Notes: generated from the letters alone by a model not told the origin. DNA of 64,000 nucleotides from an uncultured Acidobacteriaceae bacterium (GCA_903828675.1 CAIKND010000216.1:57194-121193), one strand, 5' to 3'; shown: positions 31,768-41,542, counted from the stretch's first letter. Program-made: numbers and translations.

Positions 31768-32603
31768 GAGTTCCCCCCTCCTGCACCGCCGTCGCCGAAT
31801 AGAATTTGCTTTTCCATGTCATAGAACGGGCTATCTTTTTGATTTCCGGGATTATCCACATCGACAACCGTGTACCCCTGATCAGCCAACTTTTGCGCCC
31901 AAGCTTGGTTCTCCTTGTACATCTGCGATTTCCGAAGTGCGTCCTCAGGGATAGGATCAGGGGCGTATTTTTCTTTCAGTTTTTCCCAGTCTTTTTTAGC
32001 CTCTCTCGATATCTTATCTCCGCTAAAAGTTTCTACTGGACATTGTTGGCCCAGCCCCGCCGAGTACGGTAACACCGCGTTGTCCATACTTCGTCCGATG
32101 ACAGCAACTTTGTCGTTTGTTCCGGGGCGAACCCGGTCGGCCTTGACTCCGTTGAACTCGGAGTTCTGTAGTGCTGAGGGACTCGGGGTTGAGTCGCCAC
32201 CGCTGCCCGCAGCGGAATAAGTCGATTTGTTTTGCTGAAGCTGATTCAGGCCAGTCATAACCATCCCGGCCACGACCCCGCCCATGCCGCCTGCGCCGGG
32301 GGAAGGCGATCCAACCTCACCGATCATGCACGTGAACGACCCCAGCACAATGACGCCACCGTGGGCGGTTTGATCGCCCAATCTGGCAGCAGGAAGGAAG
32401 TTAATGAAGACCCCTGACGAGCCCTTGATAATGACGTCTGGCGGACCAACGCAGGTTGCCATCGAGGTCACAGTAGCCGCAGGCAGGAAGTCGATGAGCA
32501 CTGTGGGTGCCCCCGGAGGCAGGATTGGGCCGCCGACGTGAGGCACCGGACCCGTCGTCATCGGACAGGTATGCATATCGGTAACTCTCGCAGCTGGGGG
32601 CAT
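31764..32603 (-). CDS. PAAR-domain T6SS spike-tip protein with uncharacterised C-terminal domain
   Basis: A 279-aa protein. Residues 1-97 are a PAAR domain: MPPAARVTDMHTCPM, then repeated PVPHVGGPILPPG and FLPAARLGDQTAHGG units. It caps the VgrG trimer. A Gly-rich helix-forming linker (about 98-150) leads to a C-terminal domain of about 125 aa, including KVAVIGRSMDNAVLPYS, ETFSGDKISREAKKDWEKL and SPFYDMEKQILFG. That domain resembles no toxin I can name but has the position of an evolved-PAAR effector. It overlaps a candidate immunity gene by 4 bp. Confidence 0.75.
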   Translation of the reverse strand: MPPAARVTDMHTCPMTTGPVPHVGGPILPPGAPTVLIDFLPAATVTSMATCVGPPDVIIKGSSGVFINFLPAARLGDQTAHGGVIVLGSFTCMIGEVGSPSPGAGGMGGVVAGMVMTGLNQLQQNKSTYSAAGSGGDSTPSPSALQNSEFNGVKADRVRPGTNDKVAVIGRSMDNAVLPYSAGLGQQCPVETFSGDKISREAKKDWEKLKEKYAPDPIPEDALRKSQMYKENQAWAQKLADQGYTVVDVDNPGNQKDSPFYDMEKQILFGDGGAGGGNS

Positions 32604-32633
32604 CAGGCTATCTCCACTTCCGGTCTGAACTTA

Positions 32634-33134
32634 TCAACTCCTCACCGCAGGTTCTTCAACCTTTGGCGGGCTAATGTGCAGCCCTTTCACGAATGCATCG
32701 TAGTCTGCGCGCAGAACTCTTAGCTGCGCCTCAAGTGTTGTTAGAGTAATTATGCCTGACCAATCGCCGAGCCGAACGTAGGTCTGGGCATGCAGCATAG
32801 TTCCAACAGAGTCCACGTTGTGGCGAACGAAAAGCAGGTGTGCCTCTTCTGCACCTGCAAAGGAGATGGCCTGGGGGCCAGCAAACGTTGGCTCTTTCAA
32901 GTAGCTCCCGATGAGCTCTTTCTGTTTCTCGATGTATTCAGGCAAGCCATCGGCTGAACTCAGAATATCTTGTCCGAGCCCTACGCTGGCTGCAATCGTC
33001 CCTGCATCCATCGTCATTTGGCGTATCCCAAAATCCGCGATATAGATCCATCCCCTCGGCATTGAGGTAACAACCCATCTTCCAACCGTAGGAAACTGGG
33101 CAGCGGCGCCGGATTGTGCCATCGTTTGCGTCAA
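32634..33134 (-). CDS. DcrB/DUF1795-like T6SS adaptor (Eag-type) candidate
   Basis: A 166-aa protein placed between vgrG and the PAAR gene, the usual position of Eag chaperones that hold PAAR effectors on VgrG. LPEYIEKQKELIGSYLKEP, then EEAHLLFVRHN, then MLHAQTYVRLGDWSGIITLT, give the beta-sheet/helix pattern of DcrB/DUF1795 folds. Eag proteins shield hydrophobic prePAAR transmembrane segments. The PAAR protein here has only a moderately hydrophobic linker (GGVVAGMVMTGLNQL), so the fit is partial. Confidence 0.5.
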   Translation of the reverse strand: MTQTMAQSGAAAQFPTVGRWVVTSMPRGWIYIADFGIRQMTMDAGTIAASVGLGQDILSSADGLPEYIEKQKELIGSYLKEPTFAGPQAISFAGAEEAHLLFVRHNVDSVGTMLHAQTYVRLGDWSGIITLTTLEAQLRVLRADYDAFVKGLHISPPKVEEPAVRS

Positions 33135-33193
33135 ACGTCACCACGTTCCTTAGGGATATGCCGGCCTCAACGGTCCTGCCGGGATTTGAACGT

Positions 33194-35260
33194 CTAGCCG
33201 TTCATGGCGCCGCCCTTTGAGCCGTCGTCCGCCTCGTCGGGAGCGGTTGGCGCCCCGGGATCTGTGATCGTCCCCGGGCTACCTGCACCAGCAGCTCCAC
33301 CACTGTTGATCATGACCATGGTCCCCGAAATGGAAACTCCGGCAGGCCCGATGGTGATAAAGCCACCCGAACCTTTAAGGGTGAGTTCCATCCCGGCTTC
33401 AATTACAACCGACATGCCCCCCTTGATATACGCGTTCATGCCGGCGTCCATGGAATAGTTCATCCCTACTTTTTCCGCCTGGTTGCTGCCAACCTTGAAG
33501 GAGTGATTACCTCCCACCTTTTCAGTGAGATCCGCCCCAACGTCAAGGTCGGATTTCGAGGCTATCTTCTGCACCGAATTGGCCTTAATGTTGACATGGT
33601 GGTCCTTGGTAATTTCCTCGTATTGGTCGCCTTTGACAATCAGCGAGTCCTTGCCGCCCACATAGGTGCGGTGGTCCTTTTCTACCCGCAGGTCCATGTC
33701 CTTCTCGGCGTTGAGGAAGATCTGCTCGCTGCCCATCTTGTCCTCGAAGCGCAACTCATTCGCGTTGGCGGCTCCGCCACCCTTGCTGCTGCGTGTAACC
33801 ATGCCAGAGCGGGTACTGTGATCGGGCAGGGCGTATTTAGGCACATTCACGCCGTTATACACGGAGCCGACAACAAGCGGGTTATCGGGATCGCCGTTGA
33901 GAAACTGGATCACTACTTCATCTTTCAATCGCGGCCAGAAGAAAGTTCCCCAACCGTTTCCGGCCCATTGCTGCGCGACGCGGACCCAAGTGTTGTCCGG
34001 CGTGTTGTCCGCTCTGATTTTGTCCCAAAGGAACTGGACGTTGACGCGACCCTGGCTGTCGATCCACATCTCATCCCCGGAGGGTGCGACGACAACAGCC
34101 GTTTGAGGGCCATAGATTCTTGGCTTCTGGAACGTCTGCGCGGGTTTAAAGGTGATATCCGAGGAGACTGCCATGAATCGATTGCTGTATCCGGACCCAG
34201 ACGCTTTGTCGCTGGTGCGGTAGGGCGGAACTTGGTTTGCATGGTGGGTAACTGCCGTCAGCAAGTATTTCCGATTCCAAGCATCGCGAGGATTCTTGGC
34301 CATGGTGAACGTATACCCAGCACATAAGGAACGTGCCGTGGCGCTGCCGCGAAAGACTTCAGCGGTGGTGTCGGAAGCCAACTGCCGAGTCTCAATGAAC
34401 AAGGCTTCGATCTTCTGTACGGCACTCGAATCCTTTTCTTTCAGGTAGCCTTCTTCTCCCGCGGGATAGAGATACTGCTCAAAGGCGTTCTTGCCGAATG
34501 GACTTGCACTGTTCTTTGCCGGTGAATCGATACGTTTATATGTTCTGTAGTTATAGTCCGCCGTTGCGTGCTTACCTGAGACCATGGTTGCAGTTGCGGT
34601 GAACTCGGAAATCGAAGCACCGTAGGCCCCCTCAGCGCCCTTCTCATTCAGCGCATACGGAATCGAAGCCGACAATGCGCAGTCCTGATAGGCGCTTCGG
34701 GCGTCTCCAAGAACGATCTTATTGTCCTGGTCGGTATGTTCGAACCAGTAGAAGATCCCACTCTCTTCCAGGATGCGAGAGACAAAGTGGAAATCGGATT
34801 CAGCGTACTGAGTACAGTATTCAAGTTGCGGATAGGTAGCTGAAGTCTGATCCGAGATTGTCAATCCGTACTCACCGATTACCGCCTTGGCAATCTCCAG
34901 GACGGTCTTGTTCTGGAACACGCGGCAATTTGCGCTCAAGGTCAGTTGCCACATGGAGGGCACAATCCGCGCCACATAAACATCAAAGTCCGGATCGCCG
35001 GCGCACTGCTCAAACGACGCAATGATGCCATTGATCCACCTTGATCCCCGAACATCGTTCAAGGCGATGGAAACGGACACCTTGGACCCAATGAGCGACT
35101 TGGGATCGACCACCGAATCCACAGATGCGAGCAGTTCAACATGATACTCGAAGAGGCGCGAAATGCCTTCCGCGCCGTCGAGCGACTCGATTAGCAGCAC
35201 GTCCTTGCCCGCCGTGCTTGAGAACTGCATCAACCGGTCTATCTGCTTTGGACCTGCCAT
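33194..35260 (-). CDS. vgrG: T6SS tip protein VgrG (TssI)
   Basis: A 688-aa spike protein that trimerises on the Hcp tube. The N-terminal gp27-like domains (about 1-370) include GISRLFEYHVELLAS. The gp5 OB-fold contains QGRVNVQFLWDK and RVAQQWAGNGWGTFFWPR, and QFLNGDPDNPLVVGSVYNG marks its end. A beta-helix needle of repeated polar segments spans about 520-650. The C-terminus is a short Gly/Pro/Asp tail with no enzymatic domain. It is therefore a non-evolved VgrG that presumably carries the PAAR effector encoded downstream. Confidence 0.95.
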   Translation of the reverse strand: MAGPKQIDRLMQFSSTAGKDVLLIESLDGAEGISRLFEYHVELLASVDSVVDPKSLIGSKVSVSIALNDVRGSRWINGIIASFEQCAGDPDFDVYVARIVPSMWQLTLSANCRVFQNKTVLEIAKAVIGEYGLTISDQTSATYPQLEYCTQYAESDFHFVSRILEESGIFYWFEHTDQDNKIVLGDARSAYQDCALSASIPYALNEKGAEGAYGASISEFTATATMVSGKHATADYNYRTYKRIDSPAKNSASPFGKNAFEQYLYPAGEEGYLKEKDSSAVQKIEALFIETRQLASDTTAEVFRGSATARSLCAGYTFTMAKNPRDAWNRKYLLTAVTHHANQVPPYRTSDKASGSGYSNRFMAVSSDITFKPAQTFQKPRIYGPQTAVVVAPSGDEMWIDSQGRVNVQFLWDKIRADNTPDNTWVRVAQQWAGNGWGTFFWPRLKDEVVIQFLNGDPDNPLVVGSVYNGVNVPKYALPDHSTRSGMVTRSSKGGGAANANELRFEDKMGSEQIFLNAEKDMDLRVEKDHRTYVGGKDSLIVKGDQYEEITKDHHVNIKANSVQKIASKSDLDVGADLTEKVGGNHSFKVGSNQAEKVGMNYSMDAGMNAYIKGGMSVVIEAGMELTLKGSGGFITIGPAGVSISGTMVMINSGGAAGAGSPGTITDPGAPTAPDEADDGSKGGAMNG

Positions 35261-35374
35261 ACTCGTCCTGCCTGTCTCTTACCGGAATTCCTTTGAAGAT
35301 CGTGTAGCCTGTGCTTGACTATTTTCTGCCTTTGCTGGGGCGTTTTCCGAATTATCGCGGAGTTGACGCGTGCA

Positions 35375-35451
35375 TGCAAGGTGGATCTTGCTCCCACTCT
35401 ACGGACGATAACCCGTCCGTGACGACTGTGGAGAGAAGGATCCACCTTGCA
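35375..35451 (-). terminator. 77-nt two-stem hairpin between clpV and vgrG
   Basis: TGCAAGGTGGATC (35375-35387) and GATCCACCTTGCA (35439-35451) are a perfect 13-bp pair. Inside, ACGGACG (35401-35407) pairs with CGTCCGT (35414-35420). It lies 37 bp after the clpV stop and 115 bp before vgrG. It may attenuate or process the transcript, separating structural genes from the effector module. It has no T-tract on the minus strand. Confidence 0.55.
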
Positions 35452-35487
35452 GTTCAGGCCTCACTCTATACGAATTCAGAAAATGCG

Positions 35488-38160
35488 TCAGGGGGCAACA
35501 TCCCATGCGTAAGTCATTGCCCCATCTTTGACTGAAATTGTTACCCGGTTCGAGTCCATGCCTCCGGCGAGTTGCGTAAGAATCTGGCGCGACAGGTCGG
35601 GGAGCATTGTATTGGACAGAATGTTATCCACGTTTCGGGCTCCGCTCTCGACCTCAGTGCAGCGCCCTGCGATTTCATTCAAAAGCACATCGTCGTAGAC
35701 AAGGGAGACTTTGTGGGTCTCGAACAGACGCTTCTGAATCTTCCCAAGCTTGAGCCGAATGATCATCTTCATTGCCTCGTCCCTTATCGGGAAGTAGGGC
35801 ACAATCATCAGCCTGCCGAGAAAGGCCGGCTTGAATATTTTATTCAATTCCGGTTTGAGTGCGAGCAGTATCCCCTGGCTGTCGGGCATGGTTTCGGGGT
35901 CCGCGCAAAGCTTCATGAACGTATCCGTCGCCGCATTGCTCGTCAGCAGAATAATGGTGTTCCTGAAGTCGATCTCGCGACCTTCTCCATCTTCCATTCT
36001 GCCTTTATCAAAAACCTGGAAGAAGAGCTCTAGCACGTCGGGGTGCGCCTTCTCAACTTCGTCCAGCAGAACCACGGAATAGGGCCTGCGCCGCACGGCT
36101 TCGGTCAACACGCCGCCCTCACCGTAGCCAACGTATCCAGGAGGCGATCCCTTCAAGGTTGAGACGGTATGCGCTTCCTGGAACTCCGACATGTTGATGG
36201 TGATCATGTTGCGTTCGCCGCCATAAAGGACGTCGGCAAGGGCGATGGCTGTCTCAGTTTTTCCAACGCCGCTTGGTCCAACCAGCAGAAAGACGCCGAC
36301 CGGCTTGACCGGATCGTCCATATTGGCTCGCGAGGTGAGGATTCTCTGCGCAATCGCTGCAAGTCCGTGATCCTGGCCGATGACGCGCTTCTTCAAGTGT
36401 TCATCGAGGGTGAGGACCGTTTCAATCTCGTTGCGAACCATTTTACCGAGAGGGATGCCCGTCCAGGCCGAAACCACTTCGCCGATGATCTGCGCATCGA
36501 CCGAGACCTGCATCATTCCCCGCTCACCTTGCAGGGCGGCAAGTTCCGCCTCGAGCTTGGCAAGTTCCGCCTTTACCTCACTTACGTTGACCGCTGTTTC
36601 AGACTCAGGTTTCTCAGGAGCCTCCAGCGTCTCCTGCAGCTTGCGAATCTGTTCAACGAGCCCCTTTTCCTTCTCCCATTGCTCTCTAAGGGCGGCCTCG
36701 TCCAGTTTCGCGGTATCAATCGCAGTTCCAATCTGCTCAAGTCTCTCCGCATGATCGGCGCCGATCTTCGTTTCCCGCTCGAGAACGCGCTTTTGCACTT
36801 CGAGCGCATCAAGTTGGCGCACTATATCCTCAAGCCTGGCGGGCGTTGAGTTCTGTCCCAGGGAGAGCCGTGCGCAGGCTGTATCGAGCACGCTTACGGC
36901 CTTGTCAGGAAGTTGCCGGCCGGCAATATAGCGATGCGACAGGCGGACCGTAGCTGTAACCGCTTCGTCCAAGATGCGGAGGTTGTGGTGCTTCTCGAGG
37001 GACGCCGCTATGCCACGCAACATGGTGCATGCAACTTCTTCAGTGGGCTCGTCGACCTTGACAACCTGGAACCTTCTGGCCAGAGCCGGATCCTTCTCGA
37101 AGTACTTCTTGTACTCCGACCATGTTGTTGCGGCGATGGTACGGAGTTCTCCGCGGGCAAGCGCAGGCTTGAGCAGATTGGCTGCATCGCCCTGGCCCGC
37201 CGTTCCACCTGCCCCAATCATGGTGTGCGCTTCATCAATGAAGAGAACAATTTTTTCGGTTGAAGACTTGACCTCATTGATGAGCCCCTTCAGCCGGTTT
37301 TCAAACTCGCCCTTAACGCCCGCGCCTGCTTGCAACAGCGCAAGATCGAGACTGTGAATATGAACTCCCTGCAAGGCCGGCGGCACATCGCCACTGACAA
37401 CGCGATTGGCAAATCCTTCGACTACGGCCGTCTTGCCAACTCCGGCTTCGCCGGTGAGGATAGGATTGTTCTGGCGCCGACGCATGAGGATGTCGATCAT
37501 CTGACGAATTTCCTGGTCGCGCCCCAGCACCGGGTCAATCTTCCCGGCCTTGGCATTCGCAGTCAGATTCACGGTGTATTGATCCAGATGCGGCGTCTTG
37601 CCCCTGGAGGGTCCGGAGGGCGTACCGTCCGCACCTCCCGTACGTTCTTCTCTTTGGCCGCCCGCGGCAGCCAGACTGGTCTGGGCCTCGGTCGACTTGG
37701 CCACAATGTCGTAGAAGGCGCTGCGGAGTCCCTCGACATTGATGATCTGCATTTCCTTGCTGATATCCTTGACGATCCGCGACAGCTCGTCGTGGCCCAG
37801 CAGCGCAAGCAGGGTGAATCCGGTGCGTATATTGCCCGCATTGAAGTCAATACTTGCAACCGTCCAGGCCTCTGAGAGCATTTTGACCACGGTAGGACTG
37901 AAAGCAGGCGAGCGCGCATTACCACTCTTCAAAGAGTCGAGGCTGCGTTCAAGCTCCTTAGTCAGCCGCGAGCGGTCTACGCCGAAGTGCTTGAGGATTG
38001 CGGCGACGTCGTTGTCGCTGCTGTCAAGTACCTTCATAAGGTAGTGTTCGATCTCGATGTCATAGTGCGTCCGTGCGACACACAGGCCGGCCGCGGCTTC
38101 AAGTGCACGCCGCGTATTATCGTTCAGCTTCTCGATCAGCGCTTTCAGATTTGTGCTCAT
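35488..38160 (-). CDS. clpV: T6SS sheath-recycling AAA+ ATPase ClpV (TssH)
   Basis: An 890-aa ClpB-type disaggregase that pulls contracted TssBC sheath apart. The start is the ATG at 38160 (MSTNLKALIEKL) with AAGGAAG upstream. An N-domain (about 1-150) binds TssC; AAA1 carries GEAGVGKTAVVEG near residue 235. A coiled-coil middle domain (about 430-540) follows. AAA2 has GPSGVGKTETA and LLDEVEKAHPDV. A C-domain ends the protein. It follows tssG by 31 bp. Confidence 0.95.
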   Translation of the reverse strand: MSTNLKALIEKLNDNTRRALEAAAGLCVARTHYDIEIEHYLMKVLDSSDNDVAAILKHFGVDRSRLTKELERSLDSLKSGNARSPAFSPTVVKMLSEAWTVASIDFNAGNIRTGFTLLALLGHDELSRIVKDISKEMQIINVEGLRSAFYDIVAKSTEAQTSLAAAGGQREERTGGADGTPSGPSRGKTPHLDQYTVNLTANAKAGKIDPVLGRDQEIRQMIDILMRRRQNNPILTGEAGVGKTAVVEGFANRVVSGDVPPALQGVHIHSLDLALLQAGAGVKGEFENRLKGLINEVKSSTEKIVLFIDEAHTMIGAGGTAGQGDAANLLKPALARGELRTIAATTWSEYKKYFEKDPALARRFQVVKVDEPTEEVACTMLRGIAASLEKHHNLRILDEAVTATVRLSHRYIAGRQLPDKAVSVLDTACARLSLGQNSTPARLEDIVRQLDALEVQKRVLERETKIGADHAERLEQIGTAIDTAKLDEAALREQWEKEKGLVEQIRKLQETLEAPEKPESETAVNVSEVKAELAKLEAELAALQGERGMMQVSVDAQIIGEVVSAWTGIPLGKMVRNEIETVLTLDEHLKKRVIGQDHGLAAIAQRILTSRANMDDPVKPVGVFLLVGPSGVGKTETAIALADVLYGGERNMITINMSEFQEAHTVSTLKGSPPGYVGYGEGGVLTEAVRRRPYSVVLLDEVEKAHPDVLELFFQVFDKGRMEDGEGREIDFRNTIILLTSNAATDTFMKLCADPETMPDSQGILLALKPELNKIFKPAFLGRLMIVPYFPIRDEAMKMIIRLKLGKIQKRLFETHKVSLVYDDVLLNEIAGRCTEVESGARNVDNILSNTMLPDLSRQILTQLAGGMDSNRVTISVKDGAMTYAWDVAP

Positions 38161-38191
38161 AGTCTTCCTTATCCTTGAGGAACGGAGAATT

Positions 38192-39262
38192 TCACTGCAC
38201 CAGATAAGTCGCATCGGCCGGATCGCGATCGAGCGGCTTTGTTTTCAACCAGCTCACCAACCCCAGTTGTGGGCTTATTTTCCCAATTGAACCCAGTTCG
38301 CACGGCGGAGCGTCTTCGCGTGCAAGGATCAATTGCACTTCAGTTTCGTAGCTTCCATTCGAGTAGAACTTCAACCAAGCGACCAATTCGTGGTATGCGC
38401 TCTGCCCAGGCAGGAAATTGAGATACTGGTCAAAGTGCATTGGGCCCAACGAGACACGGATGCGGCCATGGTGGTCCCATACTTCATCACCCGCCACCAC
38501 ACCCACCCCCAACTGTTCGCTTGGTCCACCAAGCCCCCGAAAACAGGTCTGGTTCTCGGAGTTCAGCTTGCGCCAGGCACCGGCAAATTGTTTGATTTGT
38601 GCGTGGACGCCGAAGTAGTCTTCGAGAATTTGCTGCAGCGAAGATGCCGAACGCACATGGCGCGTAAGCAGGCTCACGTAGTTTAGATAGGCAGCGTCTG
38701 GAATTCCGCCCCGGCTGCGGAGGCCTTCTGTTCCAAGCCCCAATAGATCGAGCAGGCGATCTGAGAGTTTATCCTCTTTCGATTTTTCGTACTCGATGAA
38801 GAAGCGATATTTTTCCCACCCCCGGTAGAAGAGAGAGATCATCCGATGGTTGAAGATATTGAGAAAATCTTCCATCGCATAGTCTTTTTCCTTGGCGCGC
38901 GCAATCAGGAATTCCGTATAAGGTGGCGGCATGACGGAAATAGCGGCACACATGCCCATGAATTCCACTGTCATGCTGGCCTGGCCGTTCTCTGACCGGC
39001 GCAGATCATAGATCTCACTAGGTGGAAAGGCAAGTGAAGTGCGCGACGAAAACCGGATCGTTTCTCCCTGAGGCGTGATGAAGTACCCAACCGGCTTGAG
39101 CTCTTTATCCATCTTCTGGAGCAGGCGCACAGCCTGAAAGAAGTGCACACGAAAAGGCTCTTCGTCCAACATCTTGCGAAGATTGTTATACCGTGGATCT
39201 TCGTCTTTTCTGCTTCCCTGTCCAGTTACAGCAGAGCTTGAGTTCCCGCTCTCGGTGTCCAT
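38192..39262 (-). CDS. tssG: T6SS baseplate subunit TssG
   Basis: A 356-aa baseplate wedge protein (ImpH/VasB family) that joins TssF and TssK around the VgrG spike. The conserved N-terminal EPFRVHFFQAVRLLQK (about 35-50) and GETIRFSSRTSLAFPPSEI are typical. It overlaps the tssF gene by 37 bp, so the two are likely translationally coupled. Confidence 0.93.
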   Translation of the reverse strand: MDTESGNSSSAVTGQGSRKDEDPRYNNLRKMLDEEPFRVHFFQAVRLLQKMDKELKPVGYFITPQGETIRFSSRTSLAFPPSEIYDLRRSENGQASMTVEFMGMCAAISVMPPPYTEFLIARAKEKDYAMEDFLNIFNHRMISLFYRGWEKYRFFIEYEKSKEDKLSDRLLDLLGLGTEGLRSRGGIPDAAYLNYVSLLTRHVRSASSLQQILEDYFGVHAQIKQFAGAWRKLNSENQTCFRGLGGPSEQLGVGVVAGDEVWDHHGRIRVSLGPMHFDQYLNFLPGQSAYHELVAWLKFYSNGSYETEVQLILAREDAPPCELGSIGKISPQLGLVSWLKTKPLDRDPADATYLVQ

Positions 39263-41073
39263 TTTCCCAGCACCTCCTTTCGTAAGGTACTTCGCGCAGT
39301 TAGTTGCGAAAAGCTATTCATTGAGGCGTAACCGGCAAGAAAACGATCGAGCAGCGCGGCAAACAAGTAGAGTCCGCTGCCGGCGAACTGCTGCTCGTCA
39401 AACTCCATTTCTACTTGCGTTCCGCGGGCGGGAATGAGCCCGTAGGCTGAGTCGACCAGCGCAAAACCTGGCGAAGACTTCATCTGCAGGATCGATCCGA
39501 CCTGATTCTCGCTTGCCGCCGAGTCGGCCAGGTTATGCAGTCTCAGAATCTCCTGCATGGCCGTGCGGCCTTCTTCGTTGAGAGATAGGTAGTTGAGAGA
39601 GAGCATTGATATCAGCCGCCACAGATGTCCCCGCCCACCGGGTGGGTTGATGCTAGCCGTGGGACGCCGCAGCGCAGTGACAGTCTTGGCCGCAGAATAA
39701 CCCACCACATCAAAGTCGCCATTCTCTGATCCAAACTGGAAGCGGGAAGGAAGGTCGAAGTTTGTGCAGCGGGTCCGCACCATCAACACGTCCGCTTCCG
39801 GTTCTGTGAAATTGCCCGTCAGGTCAACCACGGAAATGGTCATCGTTGATGGCTCGCGCTCGCCAAGCTCGTTCATGTGCCGCGTTGCAACCCAGAACGC
39901 AAGGTCCTCGTGGGTGCGCGATTGATACCGATACGCATGCATAGGCTCCAGCGTGATCGACTGCCGCAATCTTGGATTTGTTGCGATTACCTCTTCGATG
40001 CTGAATATTTCCATTACGGTTGAATGGCGATTATCCGGCACGATGGTGTAGTCGTGCCGAGTCTGGCTTAGAAGGATCGGCTCCGAGGTCTGGGGGAACA
40101 GATTGATGACTGGGGTACATCCGAATCGGAACGTGCGTTCGCTGACGCCAAGTTCAAGCACCTGCTGACGCTCATTACGCTCGAAACTCGAAAACAGGAA
40201 GACGATCTCCGCCTCTTCACCGAAGCCCGCTTGCCCCAATGCCTCCAAGCCGTCGAGGTCGAAAAACAGGAACTTTTCCGGAAGCGCAAAGTACTCTTGC
40301 AGGAGCCTGTGCCCATCCACTGAACGCCGCTCAAACGGCAGGAGGCTCTCTTCAGCTTCAAAGCCCACCATGCGGAGCCGCTGCGGCTCAAGGATGATCA
40401 ACTTCTTCTCATCCTTCGGATCGCGCAACTGAATTTCAATGCATTTTTCGGAAAGGAGTTCGTACAGCGAGTACACTACGCTGGCATCTCCGGCCAGATG
40501 AAAGCGCAAGGTCGAAATTGGCAATCCAGAGAAAACCACATCCCTCTGGCAGCGAAGACGCAAACGGGCCGCAGCTACTACTTGCGCCCCGGAGGATGCG
40601 CGAGGCGGCCGTTGCATCCGCTCCGGCTGACGCCATTCAGCGGACGCAACGGAAAACGGCCAGAGGTCAACGTCATACGTAGTTTGGAAGCGGCAGGGAA
40701 GCCCCTCGACCGATGCTTTTGTAACCAGGGGAGTGCCGCGAGGAATGCGCATCCCGGCAGTCTTCTTGCCCTGGGCCGGGTCTGGCTGGCACTCCACGAT
40801 AGTCATCGAGGGAATGGGGCGCAGATAGCCTGGATGGATGATTTTAGTGAGTGACTCGCTGATCTCCGGAAAATCGTCGTCGATTCTGCGATGAACGCGC
40901 GCTGCAAGAAATGCAAAGCCCTCCAGCAGTCGGCTCACATGAGGGTCATCGCTGCGCTCAGGATCGAGCAGAAGCCTGCCCGCCACTTTCGGGTACTTGC
41001 GCGCGAATTCGCCCCCCATCTGGCGCAGATAGGTCAACTCGCGCTCATAGTACTCAAGCAGTTCCTCGCGCAT
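39226..41073 (-). CDS. tssF: T6SS baseplate subunit TssF
   Basis: A 615-aa ImpG/VasA-family wedge protein. The hallmark N-terminus is LEYYERELTYLRQMGGEFAR, then ARKYPKVAGRL and DPHVSRLLEGFAFLAARV. PGYLRPIPSMTIVE near residue 95 is also conserved. With TssG (2:1) it forms the wedge that binds TssE and TssK. The gene starts 5 bp after tssE. Confidence 0.95.
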   Translation of the reverse strand: MREELLEYYERELTYLRQMGGEFARKYPKVAGRLLLDPERSDDPHVSRLLEGFAFLAARVHRRIDDDFPEISESLTKIIHPGYLRPIPSMTIVECQPDPAQGKKTAGMRIPRGTPLVTKASVEGLPCRFQTTYDVDLWPFSVASAEWRQPERMQRPPRASSGAQVVAAARLRLRCQRDVVFSGLPISTLRFHLAGDASVVYSLYELLSEKCIEIQLRDPKDEKKLIILEPQRLRMVGFEAEESLLPFERRSVDGHRLLQEYFALPEKFLFFDLDGLEALGQAGFGEEAEIVFLFSSFERNERQQVLELGVSERTFRFGCTPVINLFPQTSEPILLSQTRHDYTIVPDNRHSTVMEIFSIEEVIATNPRLRQSITLEPMHAYRYQSRTHEDLAFWVATRHMNELGEREPSTMTISVVDLTGNFTEPEADVLMVRTRCTNFDLPSRFQFGSENGDFDVVGYSAAKTVTALRRPTASINPPGGRGHLWRLISMLSLNYLSLNEEGRTAMQEILRLHNLADSAASENQVGSILQMKSSPGFALVDSAYGLIPARGTQVEMEFDEQQFAGSGLYLFAALLDRFLAGYASMNSFSQLTARSTLRKEVLGKWTPRAGTQALL

Positions 41074-41077
41074 CCGG

Positions 41078-41542
41078 CTATTTCACCTCGTACTCGCCGC
41101 TGATCATTTCCAGCACTGTATCGAACTTGATTTCCTCTTCCATGTTCTCGAAAGAGACCTGACCCTCAATATGAAACTTCATGCTTCGGCTAAGGAGGTC
41201 CGAACGGGTCAGATAGACATGAGCCTGGGCGATTCTCGGCTCATAGGTCCGAATGCACTTCTCCAGCGCTACTGTCAGAGCATTCTGTTCCCTTCCGGCC
41301 GAGCCATCGAAGCTATGAAGGTCCGGCAAGCCGTAATTCAAGACTGATACAGAAGTGGCGGGATAGTCTTCCAGTTCCGGCATCACCGGCTTCCTGGTAT
41401 TCAGAAGCCATTCCAGATCCCGCTTTATCGACTCGCGGAACATGTTAATGGATGCTGTGCGCGTTTCCGGCCAATCCTCTCGATCCGTCAGGCGATCGAT
41501 GATGGACTGCGTGATCAGAATTTCAGACTTGGTTCTGGCCAA
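41078..41542 (-). CDS. tssE: T6SS baseplate subunit TssE
   Basis: A 154-aa gp25-like lysozyme-fold protein without lysozyme activity that starts sheath polymerisation. The conserved EDYPATSVSVLNYGLPDL (about 56-73) and CIRTYEPRI (about 92-100) match gp25-family proteins. It is 133 bp downstream of tssA and 4 bp upstream of tssF. Confidence 0.92.
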   Translation of the reverse strand: MARTKSEILITQSIIDRLTDREDWPETRTASINMFRESIKRDLEWLLNTRKPVMPELEDYPATSVSVLNYGLPDLHSFDGSAGREQNALTVALEKCIRTYEPRIAQAHVYLTRSDLLSRSMKFHIEGQVSFENMEEEIKFDTVLEMISGEYEVK

